Assembly: GCA_902601895.1 (NCBI GenBank)
Contig: CACKOU010000004.1
Location: forward strand, 19,140-83,139
DNA from: an uncultured Pelagibacteraceae bacterium
GTDB taxonomy: Bacteria > Pseudomonadota > Alphaproteobacteria > Pelagibacterales > Pelagibacteraceae
Length of the DNA: 64,000 bases
Direction of reading: 5' to 3'
Shown: positions 25,934 through 34,628 of the stretch, piece by piece
Position numbering within the stretch: the first letter of the stretch is position 1
Layout: every line of letters begins with the position of its first letter
The notes under the pieces: generated by a model
What the model was told of the DNA's origin: nothing
The model's input: the letters and a program-made list of their open reading frames with translations, nothing else
Databases searched by the model: none
Translations under genes and position numbers: made by a program

Positions 25934-26715
25934 ATTAAACTTGGTATTATTTTTCTTAAATCCATAGAAAGCTTAGGATTAATTTTTGAATATATCACTC
26001 CCTTCCCTAATTTTTTTAATGCCAAAATTTTCCCATCTGGTGAAATAATTACTGTATGACCAAATGTTTCTCTTTTAGGGGTATTTCTACCAGTTTGAGC
26101 TGGTGCAAATATATAACAAAAATTTTCAATCGCTCTTGCTCTTAAAAGAGTTAACCAATGTTTTTGACCAGTAAACTTAGTGAAAGCTGAAGGAACAGCA
26201 ATGAAACTCAAATTTTTTTTTGATAAATTTCTATAAAGTTCAGGAAATCTTAGATCAAAACAGATTGTAAAACCAATTTTACCCCAAGGTAATTTGGCAG
26301 TTACTAATTTATTTCCTGCTTTAAAAGTTTTGCTTTCTTTATGCTGCTCTTTATTCGGAATTTTAACATCAAACATATTAATTTTATCATAATATTTGAT
26401 AATTTTTCCATTTGGTCCAACTAATATGGATCTATTTCTGAGTTTATTTTTAACCTTAACGCAAATTGATCCAAGTAAAATCCATTTCTTATATTTTTTT
26501 GACACTTCTCTAATTTTCTTCAAAATCGGATCTTTATTCATTTCAAATGAATTTTTAAAAAGTATTTCCTTACTACTTGACATTAAAGAAGAGGTTTCGG
26601 GTGTAATGATTAAATCAGAATTATTTCTTATAGCTTGATTTACATATTTAAGAATATCTTTAAAATTACTTTCGTAATTTTCTCCACTAGATAATTGTAT
26701 GCATGCTATTTTCAT
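25930..26715 (-). CDS. Carbon-nitrogen hydrolase (nitrilase superfamily amidase)
   Basis: 261 residues. The Glu-Lys-Cys triad is visible: TPETSS (near residue 40), YYDKINMFDV (near 110-116) and GFTICFDLRFPELYR (near 150). RARAIENFCYIFAPAQTG is typical of the Nit1/deaminated-glutathione-amidase branch. It hydrolyses an amide in the cytoplasm. Its start overlaps the stop of the upstream ABC permease by 4 bases, so it is the last gene of the amino-acid transporter operon. Confidence 0.9.
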   Translation of the reverse strand: MKIACIQLSSGENYESNFKDILKYVNQAIRNNSDLIITPETSSLMSSSKEILFKNSFEMNKDPILKKIREVSKKYKKWILLGSICVKVKNKLRNRSILVGPNGKIIKYYDKINMFDVKIPNKEQHKESKTFKAGNKLVTAKLPWGKIGFTICFDLRFPELYRNLSKKNLSFIAVPSAFTKFTGQKHWLTLLRARAIENFCYIFAPAQTGRNTPKRETFGHTVIISPDGKILALKKLGKGVIYSKINPKLSMDLRKIIPSLI

Positions 26716-27389
26716 GTTTGAAAACCATATTTTTTTTCTAAATATTTAATTACATTATGAATTATAAAAGTTATAAACAAGTAAATACCTCCAGCAACAA
26801 TAAATACTTCAACAGGTTTAAATGTTGTTGAAATTATATATTTTGCAACACCTGTTAAATCCATTAGTGTGACTGTGCTTGCTAGAGAGGTTCCTTTAAG
26901 CATCAAAATAATTTCATTACCATAAGCTGGCAAAGATTGTTTAATTGCAATAGGAATTTGTATTTTTGTAAAAATTATTTTAGAAGGTATACCCAAACTT
27001 CTTCCAGCTTCTAAATATCCTGGTTTTATAGTTTGAAAAGCTGATCTCAATATTTCTGATGTATAAGCTCCAGTATTTAATGAAAATGCTATTATCGCGC
27101 ACCAATAAGGTTCTTTTAAAACTACCCACAAAAATGTTGTTCTTAAATATTCAATTTGACCTAATCCAAAATATATTATGAAGATTTGAACCAATAAAGG
27201 TGTTCCTCTAAAAATATAAGAATACCCGTAAGCAAATTTATTAATCAACTTATTATTATTCATTCTCAAGACTGCAAAACCTAATCCAATAAAAAGACCA
27301 AGAATAAGAGATACAGATAATAGTTTAAGAGTAATCAAAGTTGCGTTTATCAACTTAGGAAAGCTACTAATCATTAATTCAATATCCAT
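26712..27389 (-). CDS. Polar amino acid ABC transporter permease (HisM type)
   Basis: 225 residues, about five helices. YSYIFRGTPLLVQIFIIYFGL and GAYTSEILRSAFQTIKPGYLEAGRSLGI (the EAA loop contacting the ATPase) are the HisM/GlnP signatures, ending with LPAYGNEIILMLKGTSLASTVTLMDLTG. It overlaps the second permease by one base. Works with 27389-28081 as a heterodimer. Confidence 0.92.
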   Translation of the reverse strand: MDIELMISSFPKLINATLITLKLLSVSLILGLFIGLGFAVLRMNNNKLINKFAYGYSYIFRGTPLLVQIFIIYFGLGQIEYLRTTFLWVVLKEPYWCAIIAFSLNTGAYTSEILRSAFQTIKPGYLEAGRSLGIPSKIIFTKIQIPIAIKQSLPAYGNEIILMLKGTSLASTVTLMDLTGVAKYIISTTFKPVEVFIVAGGIYLFITFIIHNVIKYLEKKYGFQT

Positions 27390-28081
27390 TAATAACCTTT
27401 GCTATATTTTGTTTCTAATCTGTTTAACAATTGCATACTTAAAAATGTAAGCATTAAGTATAAAACTGCCGCAAACGAGTAAAAAAATAATGGATCTCTG
27501 GTTGAGCCGGCTGCAATATAAGATTGTCTCATTATTTCAACTAAACCAGTTACAGATATAAGAGAAGTATCTTTTAATGTAATTTGCCAAACATTGCTTA
27601 AATTTGGAATTGCTAATCTAAGCATTTGAGGCAGAATAATTTTAAAGAAGTAAATATATCTATTAAATCCTAAAACTTTTGCAGCTTCAAACTGACCTTT
27701 GTCAATTGATTGTAAAGCACCTCTGAAAACTTCAGTTGAATATGCACCTGAAATGATTCCTATAGAGAATGAACCTGTTAAGAAAGCATTAATTTCTATG
27801 TAGTCATTATAGCCAAATATAGAAGCAACAAACATTATTGCTCCACTTCCACCAAAGAAAAATAAATAAATTACAAGAAGCTCTGGCACACCTCTAATAA
27901 CTGTGGTGTATGCATTTCCAATTGAGTTTAGAAATTTGTTATTAGATAATTTTAATGGTGTGAATAAAGCTGCAAATATAAAGCCAATTATCATTGCAGT
28001 TATTGAAACCGCAATTGTCATTAAGGTTGCAAAGAATAATTCGTCTCCCCAACCTTTATCACCAAAATAGAGAAGTTCCAT
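27389..28081 (-). CDS. Polar amino acid ABC transporter permease (HisQ type)
   Basis: 230 residues, about five helices. AYTTVIRGVPELLVIYLFFFGG and GAYSTEVFRGALQSIDKGQFEAAKVLGF are the HisQ-type motifs with the EAA loop. It follows the binding protein by 39 bases. No ATP-binding subunit gene follows either permease, so the ATPase must be encoded elsewhere or shared. Confidence 0.92.
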   Translation of the reverse strand: MELLYFGDKGWGDELFFATLMTIAVSITAMIIGFIFAALFTPLKLSNNKFLNSIGNAYTTVIRGVPELLVIYLFFFGGSGAIMFVASIFGYNDYIEINAFLTGSFSIGIISGAYSTEVFRGALQSIDKGQFEAAKVLGFNRYIYFFKIILPQMLRLAIPNLSNVWQITLKDTSLISVTGLVEIMRQSYIAAGSTRDPLFFYSFAAVLYLMLTFLSMQLLNRLETKYSKGY

Positions 28082-28120
28082 AATATAGGTGGCTAATTAT
28101 AGCCACCCATAAATATTTTA

Positions 28121-28948
28121 TTACATAGAAGCGTCAAAACCAAAATGTTTAATAGCAAGCTTACTAATAATGCCATCATCTCTAGCTTTATCAATTGCTG
28201 CATTAAAATCATTTAGAAGTTTAGAGTCACCTTTTCTAATACCTACGCCAACTCCATTACCAAAATCTCCACCAGCAAATGTTGGTCCAGTTAATACAAC
28301 TGCTTTGCCAGATTTTTCTGCATAATCTGTAAAAGCAACTGCTGCAGCTAATGCTGCATCTATTCTACCAGCAGATAAATCTAAGTTTACTTCATCTTGA
28401 GTTTTGTAAGTTCTAATTTTTACATTACCCATTAAACCAGATTCTAAGAAGTTCTGGTGAATTGTTGCCGTTTGAACACCAATAGTTTTTCCTTTAAATG
28501 CTTTGGTCAATACATCTAGTGTTGCTTGTTCATCTGCACTCACATCAGATAAATTTATAGCTGACATTGTTTTAAGACCTTCGTTTTTCGATCCTTTCAT
28601 AACTGCTAAAGATGCAACTTCATCAGCATAACCTTGAGAAAAGTTTATTGTTTTCATTCTCTCACCAGTTATTGACATTCCAGCCATGATAGCATCAAAT
28701 TTTCTTGAGACTAAAGCAGGAATCATTCCATCCCAGTCTTGCTCAACAATAGTACAATCATGATTCATTATTTTACATAATTCATTTGCTAATTCGACTT
28801 CAAAGCCAATCAAATTTCCTGCTGAGTCTTTAGAGTTCCAAGGTGGATATGCACCTTCGGTTCCTATTTTAATCTGATCTGCAATAGAAGAAATTATTAG
28901 AAATGATGATATTAAAATACCAAGTCCTAATACTTTTAATTTTTTCAT
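28121..28948 (-). CDS. Amino-acid ABC transporter substrate-binding protein
   Basis: I start at the ATG at 28948, directly behind the ribosome site TTGGAGGAAAAT. The track start four codons upstream falls on that site. A signal peptide (MKKLKVLGLGILISSFLIISSIA) precedes IKIGTEGAYPPWNSKDSAGNLIGFEVELANELC, the family 3 binding-protein signature, and later GAVAFTDYAEKSGKAV. It is closest to the Lys/Arg/Orn/octopine group by these motifs, though the ligand is not certain. Confidence 0.92.
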   Translation of the reverse strand: MKKLKVLGLGILISSFLIISSIADQIKIGTEGAYPPWNSKDSAGNLIGFEVELANELCKIMNHDCTIVEQDWDGMIPALVSRKFDAIMAGMSITGERMKTINFSQGYADEVASLAVMKGSKNEGLKTMSAINLSDVSADEQATLDVLTKAFKGKTIGVQTATIHQNFLESGLMGNVKIRTYKTQDEVNLDLSAGRIDAALAAAVAFTDYAEKSGKAVVLTGPTFAGGDFGNGVGVGIRKGDSKLLNDFNAAIDKARDDGIISKLAIKHFGFDASM

Positions 28949-29006
28949 ATTTTCCTCCAAAAATTTTTTAGATTATTTCATAAAATTATTGTTTTAAAAA
29001 GTAAAA

Positions 29007-30047
29007 TTAATGATTTATTGACGAGGAAAAATTCCAAGAGCAATCAAAGCTTGGTATATACACTCTTGAAAGTTTTGTATTTCCAAAATTTTTGTTGAAA
29101 ACATTTAACCAATTTTCAACTTGTTTTGGTTTTTTGTCTTGGCTTCCGACTTGAGCGGTGATTACACCTTTAGGTTTTAATATTCTTTCTAGGGATGACA
29201 TATTTTTTGCAGCCAAATCAATGCAAAATTGATCATCATTGAGATCAACAAAGATTTGATCATATGTATTATCTTTAACTGATTTAATACTTTCGAATGC
29301 ATCACCCCAAACACATTTAACTGAATTTTTTTCTGTAGCCTTTTCTCCTATCTTGCTTAAATGTTTATCACACACATCGACAACCTCAGGATCTAATTCA
29401 TACCAATCTATAAATCCAAAATTTTGTGAAATACATTCTCTGGCTACACCACCGTCGCCTCCACCAATAATTGCAGCTTTCTCTTTATTTGAATTCAAAT
29501 TAAGACCAGAATTTACAAAGGTTGAGCTATATAAATGTTCATCTCTTTCAGCGACTTGAATTTCATTATCAATAAATAATGCTTTACCAAATTGTTCTAA
29601 ATCTAATATTTCAATATATTGTCCTGCTTTGGATTTAAAATTTTCTAATACTTTATTTACAACATAAGATTTTTTTAATCCTGGTGAACTATAATTATCA
29701 TGATATAGATCAATCGTATCTCTGTTAAATTCCTTAATAATGATTTGTTTGTGTTCTATTTCTTCTTTAATTACTTTAAGAGCAACTGATGGTGAAACTT
29801 TACCACAAGTAAAAAAATCAAAGCTTATAATTTCATTTTCTGGGAAAGTGTGAAAGCTTATATGACTTTCTGCTAACAGAGCTACCAATGAAAAACCTTG
29901 AGGCTCAAATTTATATTTTGATATTTTTAAAACTGTTACTTTTGCTAATTTTGCAATTTTATAAACCAACTTTTCGTAAAAAGATGGATCGTATTCTTTT
30001 TTGGTCCCAATGATGTCTAGAGTTATGTGTTCACCAACTTTTGTCAC
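29007..30047 (-). CDS. speDE: Fused S-adenosylmethionine decarboxylase-spermidine synthase
   Basis: 346 residues carrying two domains. The first ~125 residues are a SpeD: GEHITLDIIG, then ALLAESHISFHTFPE with the self-processing serine, and DFFTCGKVSP with the catalytic cysteine. From about residue 130 it is a spermidine synthase: ERDEHLYSSTFVNSGL, AAIIGGGDGGVARECISQNF (decarboxylated-AdoMet site) and FVDLNDDQFC. Together they make spermidine from putrescine and release 5'-methylthioadenosine. It starts 3 bases after the aldolase gene, the last member of the methylthioadenosine operon. Confidence 0.9.
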   Translation of the reverse strand: MTKVGEHITLDIIGTKKEYDPSFYEKLVYKIAKLAKVTVLKISKYKFEPQGFSLVALLAESHISFHTFPENEIISFDFFTCGKVSPSVALKVIKEEIEHKQIIIKEFNRDTIDLYHDNYSSPGLKKSYVVNKVLENFKSKAGQYIEILDLEQFGKALFIDNEIQVAERDEHLYSSTFVNSGLNLNSNKEKAAIIGGGDGGVARECISQNFGFIDWYELDPEVVDVCDKHLSKIGEKATEKNSVKCVWGDAFESIKSVKDNTYDQIFVDLNDDQFCIDLAAKNMSSLERILKPKGVITAQVGSQDKKPKQVENWLNVFNKNFGNTKLSRVYIPSFDCSWNFSSSINH

Positions 30048-30050
30048 TTA

Positions 30051-30695
30051 TTAACCTCTTTTATAATTTTTAGCTTTTTTTAAAACTTTATTCATTTCCT
30101 TTATAGAAAGAATTTTTGGCTTTCCAAGCTTAAGTGCGGTTATATACTGTAAACTCAAATTTTCAACTTCTTGCGCTAATTCAAAAGCATCAGGTAAATT
30201 ATTATCAAATGCAATCTGACCGTGATTTGCAATCAAACAGGCTTTTCTATTATTCAAAGCTTTTAATATATATTTTGAAAGCTCTCTTGTTCCATAAGTT
30301 GCGTATTTTGCACATTTAATATCGTTACCTCCTGCGAGTGCAACCATATAATGAAAAGCTGGAATAGGTTTTTTGTGAACAGATAGAGCTGTTGCATTAG
30401 TTGAATGTGAGTGAACTATTGCTTGAGCATCTTTCTTTTTAACATAAATATCTTGATGGAATCTCCATTCTGATGAAGGTTTATATTTTTTTTCATATTT
30501 TCCATTCAAACTAACAAACACTATATCTTTTACTTTTAATGATGAATATTTTTTTCCTGATGGGGTAATTAAAAAACCATTTTTATGTCTAACTGATATA
30601 TTTCCAGATCTTAAAGCTGATAATTTTTTATCATTAAGCATTTTGGAAAACTTAACAACATCATTTTTTTTTTTGTTAGTTTTTGAATAGACCAT
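30051..30695 (-). CDS. Class II aldolase, FucA type, probable methylthioribulose-1-phosphate aldolase (Ald2)
   Basis: 214 residues. Zinc ligands are in VHSHSTNATALSV and the later ANHGQIAFDNNL. The C-terminal half (HYMVALAGGNDIKCAKYATYGTRELSKYILKALNNRKACLIANHGQIA) is strikingly like fuculose-phosphate aldolase, more than like the dehydratase MtnB. Located between mtnA and speDE, it most likely cleaves methylthioribulose-1-phosphate to dihydroxyacetone phosphate and methylthioacetaldehyde, as in the DHAP shunt. MtnB dehydratase activity is the alternative. It overlaps mtnA by 20 bases. Confidence 0.75.
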   Translation of the reverse strand: MVYSKTNKKKNDVVKFSKMLNDKKLSALRSGNISVRHKNGFLITPSGKKYSSLKVKDIVFVSLNGKYEKKYKPSSEWRFHQDIYVKKKDAQAIVHSHSTNATALSVHKKPIPAFHYMVALAGGNDIKCAKYATYGTRELSKYILKALNNRKACLIANHGQIAFDNNLPDAFELAQEVENLSLQYITALKLGKPKILSIKEMNKVLKKAKNYKRG

Positions 30696-31755
30696 TTAAA
30701 CCTTCTGTGGAGGCTTCGCATATACCTTTTTCTGTTACAAATGCCGTAACATACTTAGCTGGTGTTACATCAAAAGCCAAATTTAATGACTTACTTTTTT
30801 TTGGATAAATTAAAACTTTATCAACTTTATTATCTTTGTTAATTCCATCTACATGAGAAAGTTCTTTTGGATCTCTTTCTTCTATAGGAATATCTTTGGA
30901 GTTTTTTAAATTCCAATCTATCGTTGAACTTGGTAAAGCAACATAAAAAGGAACCTTATTATCATGAGCTGCAAGGGCTTTTAAATATGTGCCGATTTTA
31001 TTACAGACATCTCCGTTAGCTAATGTCCTATCTGTTCCAACAATACACATATCAACCTGTCCTCTTTGCATTAATATTCCACCTGTATTATCTGCTATAA
31101 TTGTATTTGGAATTTCTTCTTCATTAAGTTCATATGATGTAAGGTTTGCCCCTTGATTTCTTGGTCTGGTCTCGTCTACCCAAACATGTACTGGTATTCC
31201 TTTTTTATGTGCATGATAAATAGGAGAAGTAGCAGTTCCCCAATCTATTGTAGCTAACCAACCTGCATTACAATGTGTGAGAATATTTACGGTATCTTTT
31301 TTTTTATTATATATATCTTCAATTATATTTAATCCATTTTTACCAATACTTTCACAAAATCCCTCATCTTCTTTACAAATTTTTTTAGCTTCATTTAGTG
31401 CAATATTAAATAAATCTCCAGGTTCAACAAATGACAATTTATTATTCATTCTATGAACTGCCCACTGAAGATTTATAGCAGTCGGCCTAGAAGCAACTAA
31501 TTCTTCCGAACTTTTTTTTATGAAATCTAAACTGTTATTTTCTTTTATAGCTAAAACTATTCCAAATGCAGCTGTGCCTCCGATTAATGGAGCGCCTCTA
31601 ACTTCCATTGTTTTTATAGCATTTATAGCATCTTTAACTGAACTTAATTCTTTTATTATGAATTTATGTGGAAGCTTTGTTTGATCTATTATTTTTACAA
31701 CTTGTTTTTCTTCATCGAACCAAATAGTTTTATATTCAACGCCATTAATTTTCAT
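30676..31755 (-). CDS. mtnA: Methylthioribose-1-phosphate isomerase MtnA
   Basis: 359 residues, the normal length. MEVRGAPLIGGTAAFGIVLA near residue 50 is the substrate loop, ILTHCNAGWLATIDWGTATSPI near 155 contains the catalytic cysteine, and MCIVGTDRTLANGDVCNKIGTYLKALAA contains the catalytic Asp (near 240). It converts methylthioribose-1-phosphate to methylthioribulose-1-phosphate. Its ATG overlaps the stop of the secreted hydrolase by one base. Confidence 0.95.
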   Translation of the reverse strand: MKINGVEYKTIWFDEEKQVVKIIDQTKLPHKFIIKELSSVKDAINAIKTMEVRGAPLIGGTAAFGIVLAIKENNSLDFIKKSSEELVASRPTAINLQWAVHRMNNKLSFVEPGDLFNIALNEAKKICKEDEGFCESIGKNGLNIIEDIYNKKKDTVNILTHCNAGWLATIDWGTATSPIYHAHKKGIPVHVWVDETRPRNQGANLTSYELNEEEIPNTIIADNTGGILMQRGQVDMCIVGTDRTLANGDVCNKIGTYLKALAAHDNKVPFYVALPSSTIDWNLKNSKDIPIEERDPKELSHVDGINKDNKVDKVLIYPKKSKSLNLAFDVTPAKYVTAFVTEKGICEASTEGLNGLFKN

Positions 31756-33194
31756 TATTTTAAATTATCAATAAAATATTTACTAGCAATGGCAGCAGTT
31801 TCTGCACCATTATCACCACCAGTTGTTGTACCTCTTTTTCCACATTTTTTGTAAATCTTCACATACATTTTTCTGTATAATTTGTTTGCTTCTCCTGATT
31901 TAGCAGATGCTTTTTCAAAATCTTTTTGCCACTTTTTAATATCCATTTTAAATTCTTTTTTCATAACATCAGATAAACTTTCAGATATAAAACCCTGGTC
32001 ATTTAATTTCCAACCATCTGGGACGTACATTTCACATTTATTGAAGTGAACACATCCTTTGCATTTATTTGCTGGATTATCAGTATAAAAATCATGGTGC
32101 CATCCATCTTTTACAATTACCTCGACATCTGCACCTGCTTTTTTTAATCTTTCAGCATAATCTTCACAAAATCTTGCTGGTGTATAATCATCTGCACCTC
32201 CAAGTAAAAATAATAATTTAGTTTTTGTAGGAGTTGGATTTTCAAATCTCATATTAAAACAATCTGGAGCCATGGGTAATGATGCAAGAAAATATTTATC
32301 TTTTCCAATTACTGCCTCTGAAAATTTTTTTTCAGCTGCCATGTATGAAGCTGTTCCACCTCTTGATAAACCAGTTATACCTAATTTTCTAGCATCAACG
32401 CGAGGATGCTTATCTAATATATCGTAAGCAACTAATGCATCCAATTCTCCAGCGTTAATTGAGACTTTACCTTGATTTTCATGAACATTCTCTGTTCCCC
32501 TACTTGTAAAATTATCTATCTCAAAAATACCTATATTATTTTTTAATAATTGATTTTTAAAATCATTACGCCATGACTGAAGGGGATTTGTAAACTCACT
32601 GGGCCCTCCACTACTATGCACAGTCACAACAACTGGTAAATTTTTTCCCTCTTTTGGTAAAATTAACTTTCCAGATACTTCAACTGGAGAATTAATATAA
32701 GATCCATTTATGATTACCAGAGGAATACCTGGATTGTAACTTGTAAATTTAATTATTTCTTCACTTGCCTCACTTAAATACTTTAAAGGGGTGAAATGTG
32801 CTGGACGATCAACTTTAAAAAACCTACCTTTGCACCTCCACGGTTTTTCAAATGGCATTCTAGCTTTTAAAGTTGCTTCATTTCCATTAATAAATTCACC
32901 TTTAATTTTTAATTTTTCTGAGCCCCACTTCCATTTCCAACTTTCTGTAATAGAAACCTTATTATCTTTAATTGTACCAACAAATTTTATATTTTCTCTT
33001 CCCCAGTGCTTCTGATCAAAAGGTCCTAGTTGAAATTTATTATTTTCAACATTTACAATATAAGAGGACTCATACCATTCATTTTTTCCTTGTTTACATA
33101 AAATATCCATTTTCCAAGAATTAGGATATTCCTCGGCAATAAGATTAATATTCCAAAAGATCGATAAAATAATTAGAATTATAATTTTTTTCAT
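31755..33194 (-). CDS. Secreted alpha/beta hydrolase (dienelactone-hydrolase-like)
   Basis: 479 residues with a signal peptide (MKKIIILIILSIFWNINLIAEE). The first ~130 residues are a beta-rich Trp-containing region of unknown family. Then comes an alpha/beta hydrolase: VVVTVHSSGGPSEF (oxyanion region), LGITGLSRGGTASYMAA (nucleophile Ser in GLSRGG), LLFLLGGADDYTPARFC (acid) and DGWHHDFY (His). A C-terminal Cys-containing tail follows. It overlaps mtnP and mtnA by 4 and 1 bases, so it is fully embedded in the methylthioadenosine operon although exported. Substrate unknown. Confidence 0.82.
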   Translation of the reverse strand: MKKIIILIILSIFWNINLIAEEYPNSWKMDILCKQGKNEWYESSYIVNVENNKFQLGPFDQKHWGRENIKFVGTIKDNKVSITESWKWKWGSEKLKIKGEFINGNEATLKARMPFEKPWRCKGRFFKVDRPAHFTPLKYLSEASEEIIKFTSYNPGIPLVIINGSYINSPVEVSGKLILPKEGKNLPVVVTVHSSGGPSEFTNPLQSWRNDFKNQLLKNNIGIFEIDNFTSRGTENVHENQGKVSINAGELDALVAYDILDKHPRVDARKLGITGLSRGGTASYMAAEKKFSEAVIGKDKYFLASLPMAPDCFNMRFENPTPTKTKLLFLLGGADDYTPARFCEDYAERLKKAGADVEVIVKDGWHHDFYTDNPANKCKGCVHFNKCEMYVPDGWKLNDQGFISESLSDVMKKEFKMDIKKWQKDFEKASAKSGEANKLYRKMYVKIYKKCGKRGTTTGGDNGAETAAIASKYFIDNLK

Positions 33195-34063
33195 TTATTA
33201 AGTACCCTTCCTGCAATTGTTTTTAATTTATCTTTAGTTTTTTGAGTTCTTTTTTCTGGAGCAGTAATTATTGCTACATCTAAGCAATTATTAGTTGGAT
33301 CATTAGGATCAATGTGATTTTCAAAGTTATCTATCAAATTTTTAATCATGTTTTTTGCTTTCGCTGCATTATCTAAAAGTAATTTAATAACTTTTTGAAC
33401 ATCAACATTTTCATGATCTGGATGCCAGCAATCATAATCTGTTACCATCGATACTGAAGCATATCTAATTTCAGCTTCTCTTGCCAGCTTAGCTTCTGGC
33501 ATATTTGTCATTCCAATAACATCAGCTTTCCAAGATCTATACAGATTTGACTCTGCCAATGTTGAAAATTGTGGACCTTCCATTACAACATAAGTTCCAC
33601 CTCTTTGATAAGGTATATTTTCTTTTTTTATAGCATCCTCACAAGCGTTCATCAGACCAATTGAAGTTGGATGAGCCATTGAAACATGGGCTACAATTTC
33701 ATCATCAAAAAAGGTTTTATTCCGAGCAAAAGTCCTATCGATGAACTGATCAACAATTATAAATTTTCCTGGTGGTAAATCTTTCTTTAATGACCCTACA
33801 GCTGAAACAGAGACTATGTCTGTGATTCCGAGTTGTTTAAGAGCATCAATATTTGCTCTAAAATTTATTTTTGATGGAGAAATAAAATGACCTTTTCCAT
33901 GCCTTGGTAAAAAATAAATCTCATTGTCATTGTATTTGGCTTTTAATATTAAATCTGAAGGTTTTCCCCAAGGAGTATCTAAATCCAGAGTTTCTCTATT
34001 TTTAAAATCTTCAACATCATATAAGCCACTTCCACCAATAATTGCCAATTTATTATTTGCCAT
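33191..34063 (-). CDS. mtnP: S-methyl-5'-thioadenosine phosphorylase
   Basis: 290 residues of the purine nucleoside phosphorylase family II. Features are AIIGGSGLYDVEDF for phosphate binding, FLPRHGKGHFISPSKINFRANI, VVMEGPQFSTLAESNLYRSWKADVIGMTNMPEAKLAREAEI and MVTDYDCWH. The GMTNMPE and TDYDCW sequences favour methylthioadenosine over plain purine nucleosides. It splits methylthioadenosine with phosphate to adenine and methylthioribose-1-phosphate. It is the first gene of the minus-strand operon, divergent from apt. Confidence 0.95.
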   Translation of the reverse strand: MANNKLAIIGGSGLYDVEDFKNRETLDLDTPWGKPSDLILKAKYNDNEIYFLPRHGKGHFISPSKINFRANIDALKQLGITDIVSVSAVGSLKKDLPPGKFIIVDQFIDRTFARNKTFFDDEIVAHVSMAHPTSIGLMNACEDAIKKENIPYQRGGTYVVMEGPQFSTLAESNLYRSWKADVIGMTNMPEAKLAREAEIRYASVSMVTDYDCWHPDHENVDVQKVIKLLLDNAAKAKNMIKNLIDNFENHIDPNDPTNNCLDVAIITAPEKRTQKTKDKLKTIAGRVLNK

Positions 34064-34091
34064 ATATTTATTTAGATTATAATTAAGTTTT

Positions 34092-34619
34092 ATGGATTTA
34101 AAAGAACATATTAGATCAATTCAAGATTATCCAAAAAAAGGAATTCTGTTTAGAGATATAACAACACTAATTAAAAATGAAAAAGCTTTTAAAGAATGTA
34201 TTGATCAAATAATAAAAAAGGCAGAAAAATTTAAATTCGATAAAATTGCAGCGATAGAGTCTAGAGGTTTTGTTTTTGCTTCAGCTATTTCATACATTTT
34301 AGATAAACCATTTATAATGCTTAGAAAAAAGAATAAGTTACCTGCTGAAGTTCATTCTGTTGATTTTCAACTAGAATATGGGAAAGCCACAATTGAAGTA
34401 CACAAAGATTCTTTTGGAAAAAATGATAATGTTCTTATTATTGACGATTTAATTGCAACTGGTGGAACAGCCGAAGCAGCTGCTAAACTTATAGAAATGT
34501 CAGAGTCAAAAATTTCAGCTTTTATCTTTGTTATTAATTTATTTGATCTTGGTGGCAGTGATAACCTACAAAAAAAAGGGTATAATGTTGAATGTTTGAT
34601 TGATTTTCCAGGTCATTAA
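34092..34619 (+). CDS. apt: Adenine phosphoribosyltransferase
   Basis: 175 residues. FPGH-type end, IESRGFVFASAISY, KKNKLPAEVHSVDFQLEYGKATIEVHKDSF and the PRPP loop VLIIDDLIATGGTAEAAAKLI are diagnostic. It converts adenine plus PRPP to AMP. It is divergent from mtnP with 28 bases between starts, so adenine released by MtnP is likely the intended substrate. Confidence 0.96.
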   Translation: MDLKEHIRSIQDYPKKGILFRDITTLIKNEKAFKECIDQIIKKAEKFKFDKIAAIESRGFVFASAISYILDKPFIMLRKKNKLPAEVHSVDFQLEYGKATIEVHKDSFGKNDNVLIIDDLIATGGTAEAAAKLIEMSESKISAFIFVINLFDLGGSDNLQKKGYNVECLIDFPGH

Positions 34620-34628
34620 AAATTATTG

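Noticed and set aside
30051-30695. MtnB methylthioribulose-1-phosphate dehydratase
   Set aside because: The C-terminal half reads much closer to fuculose-phosphate aldolase than to MtnB, and other salvage genes are missing nearby. It stays as the alternative.
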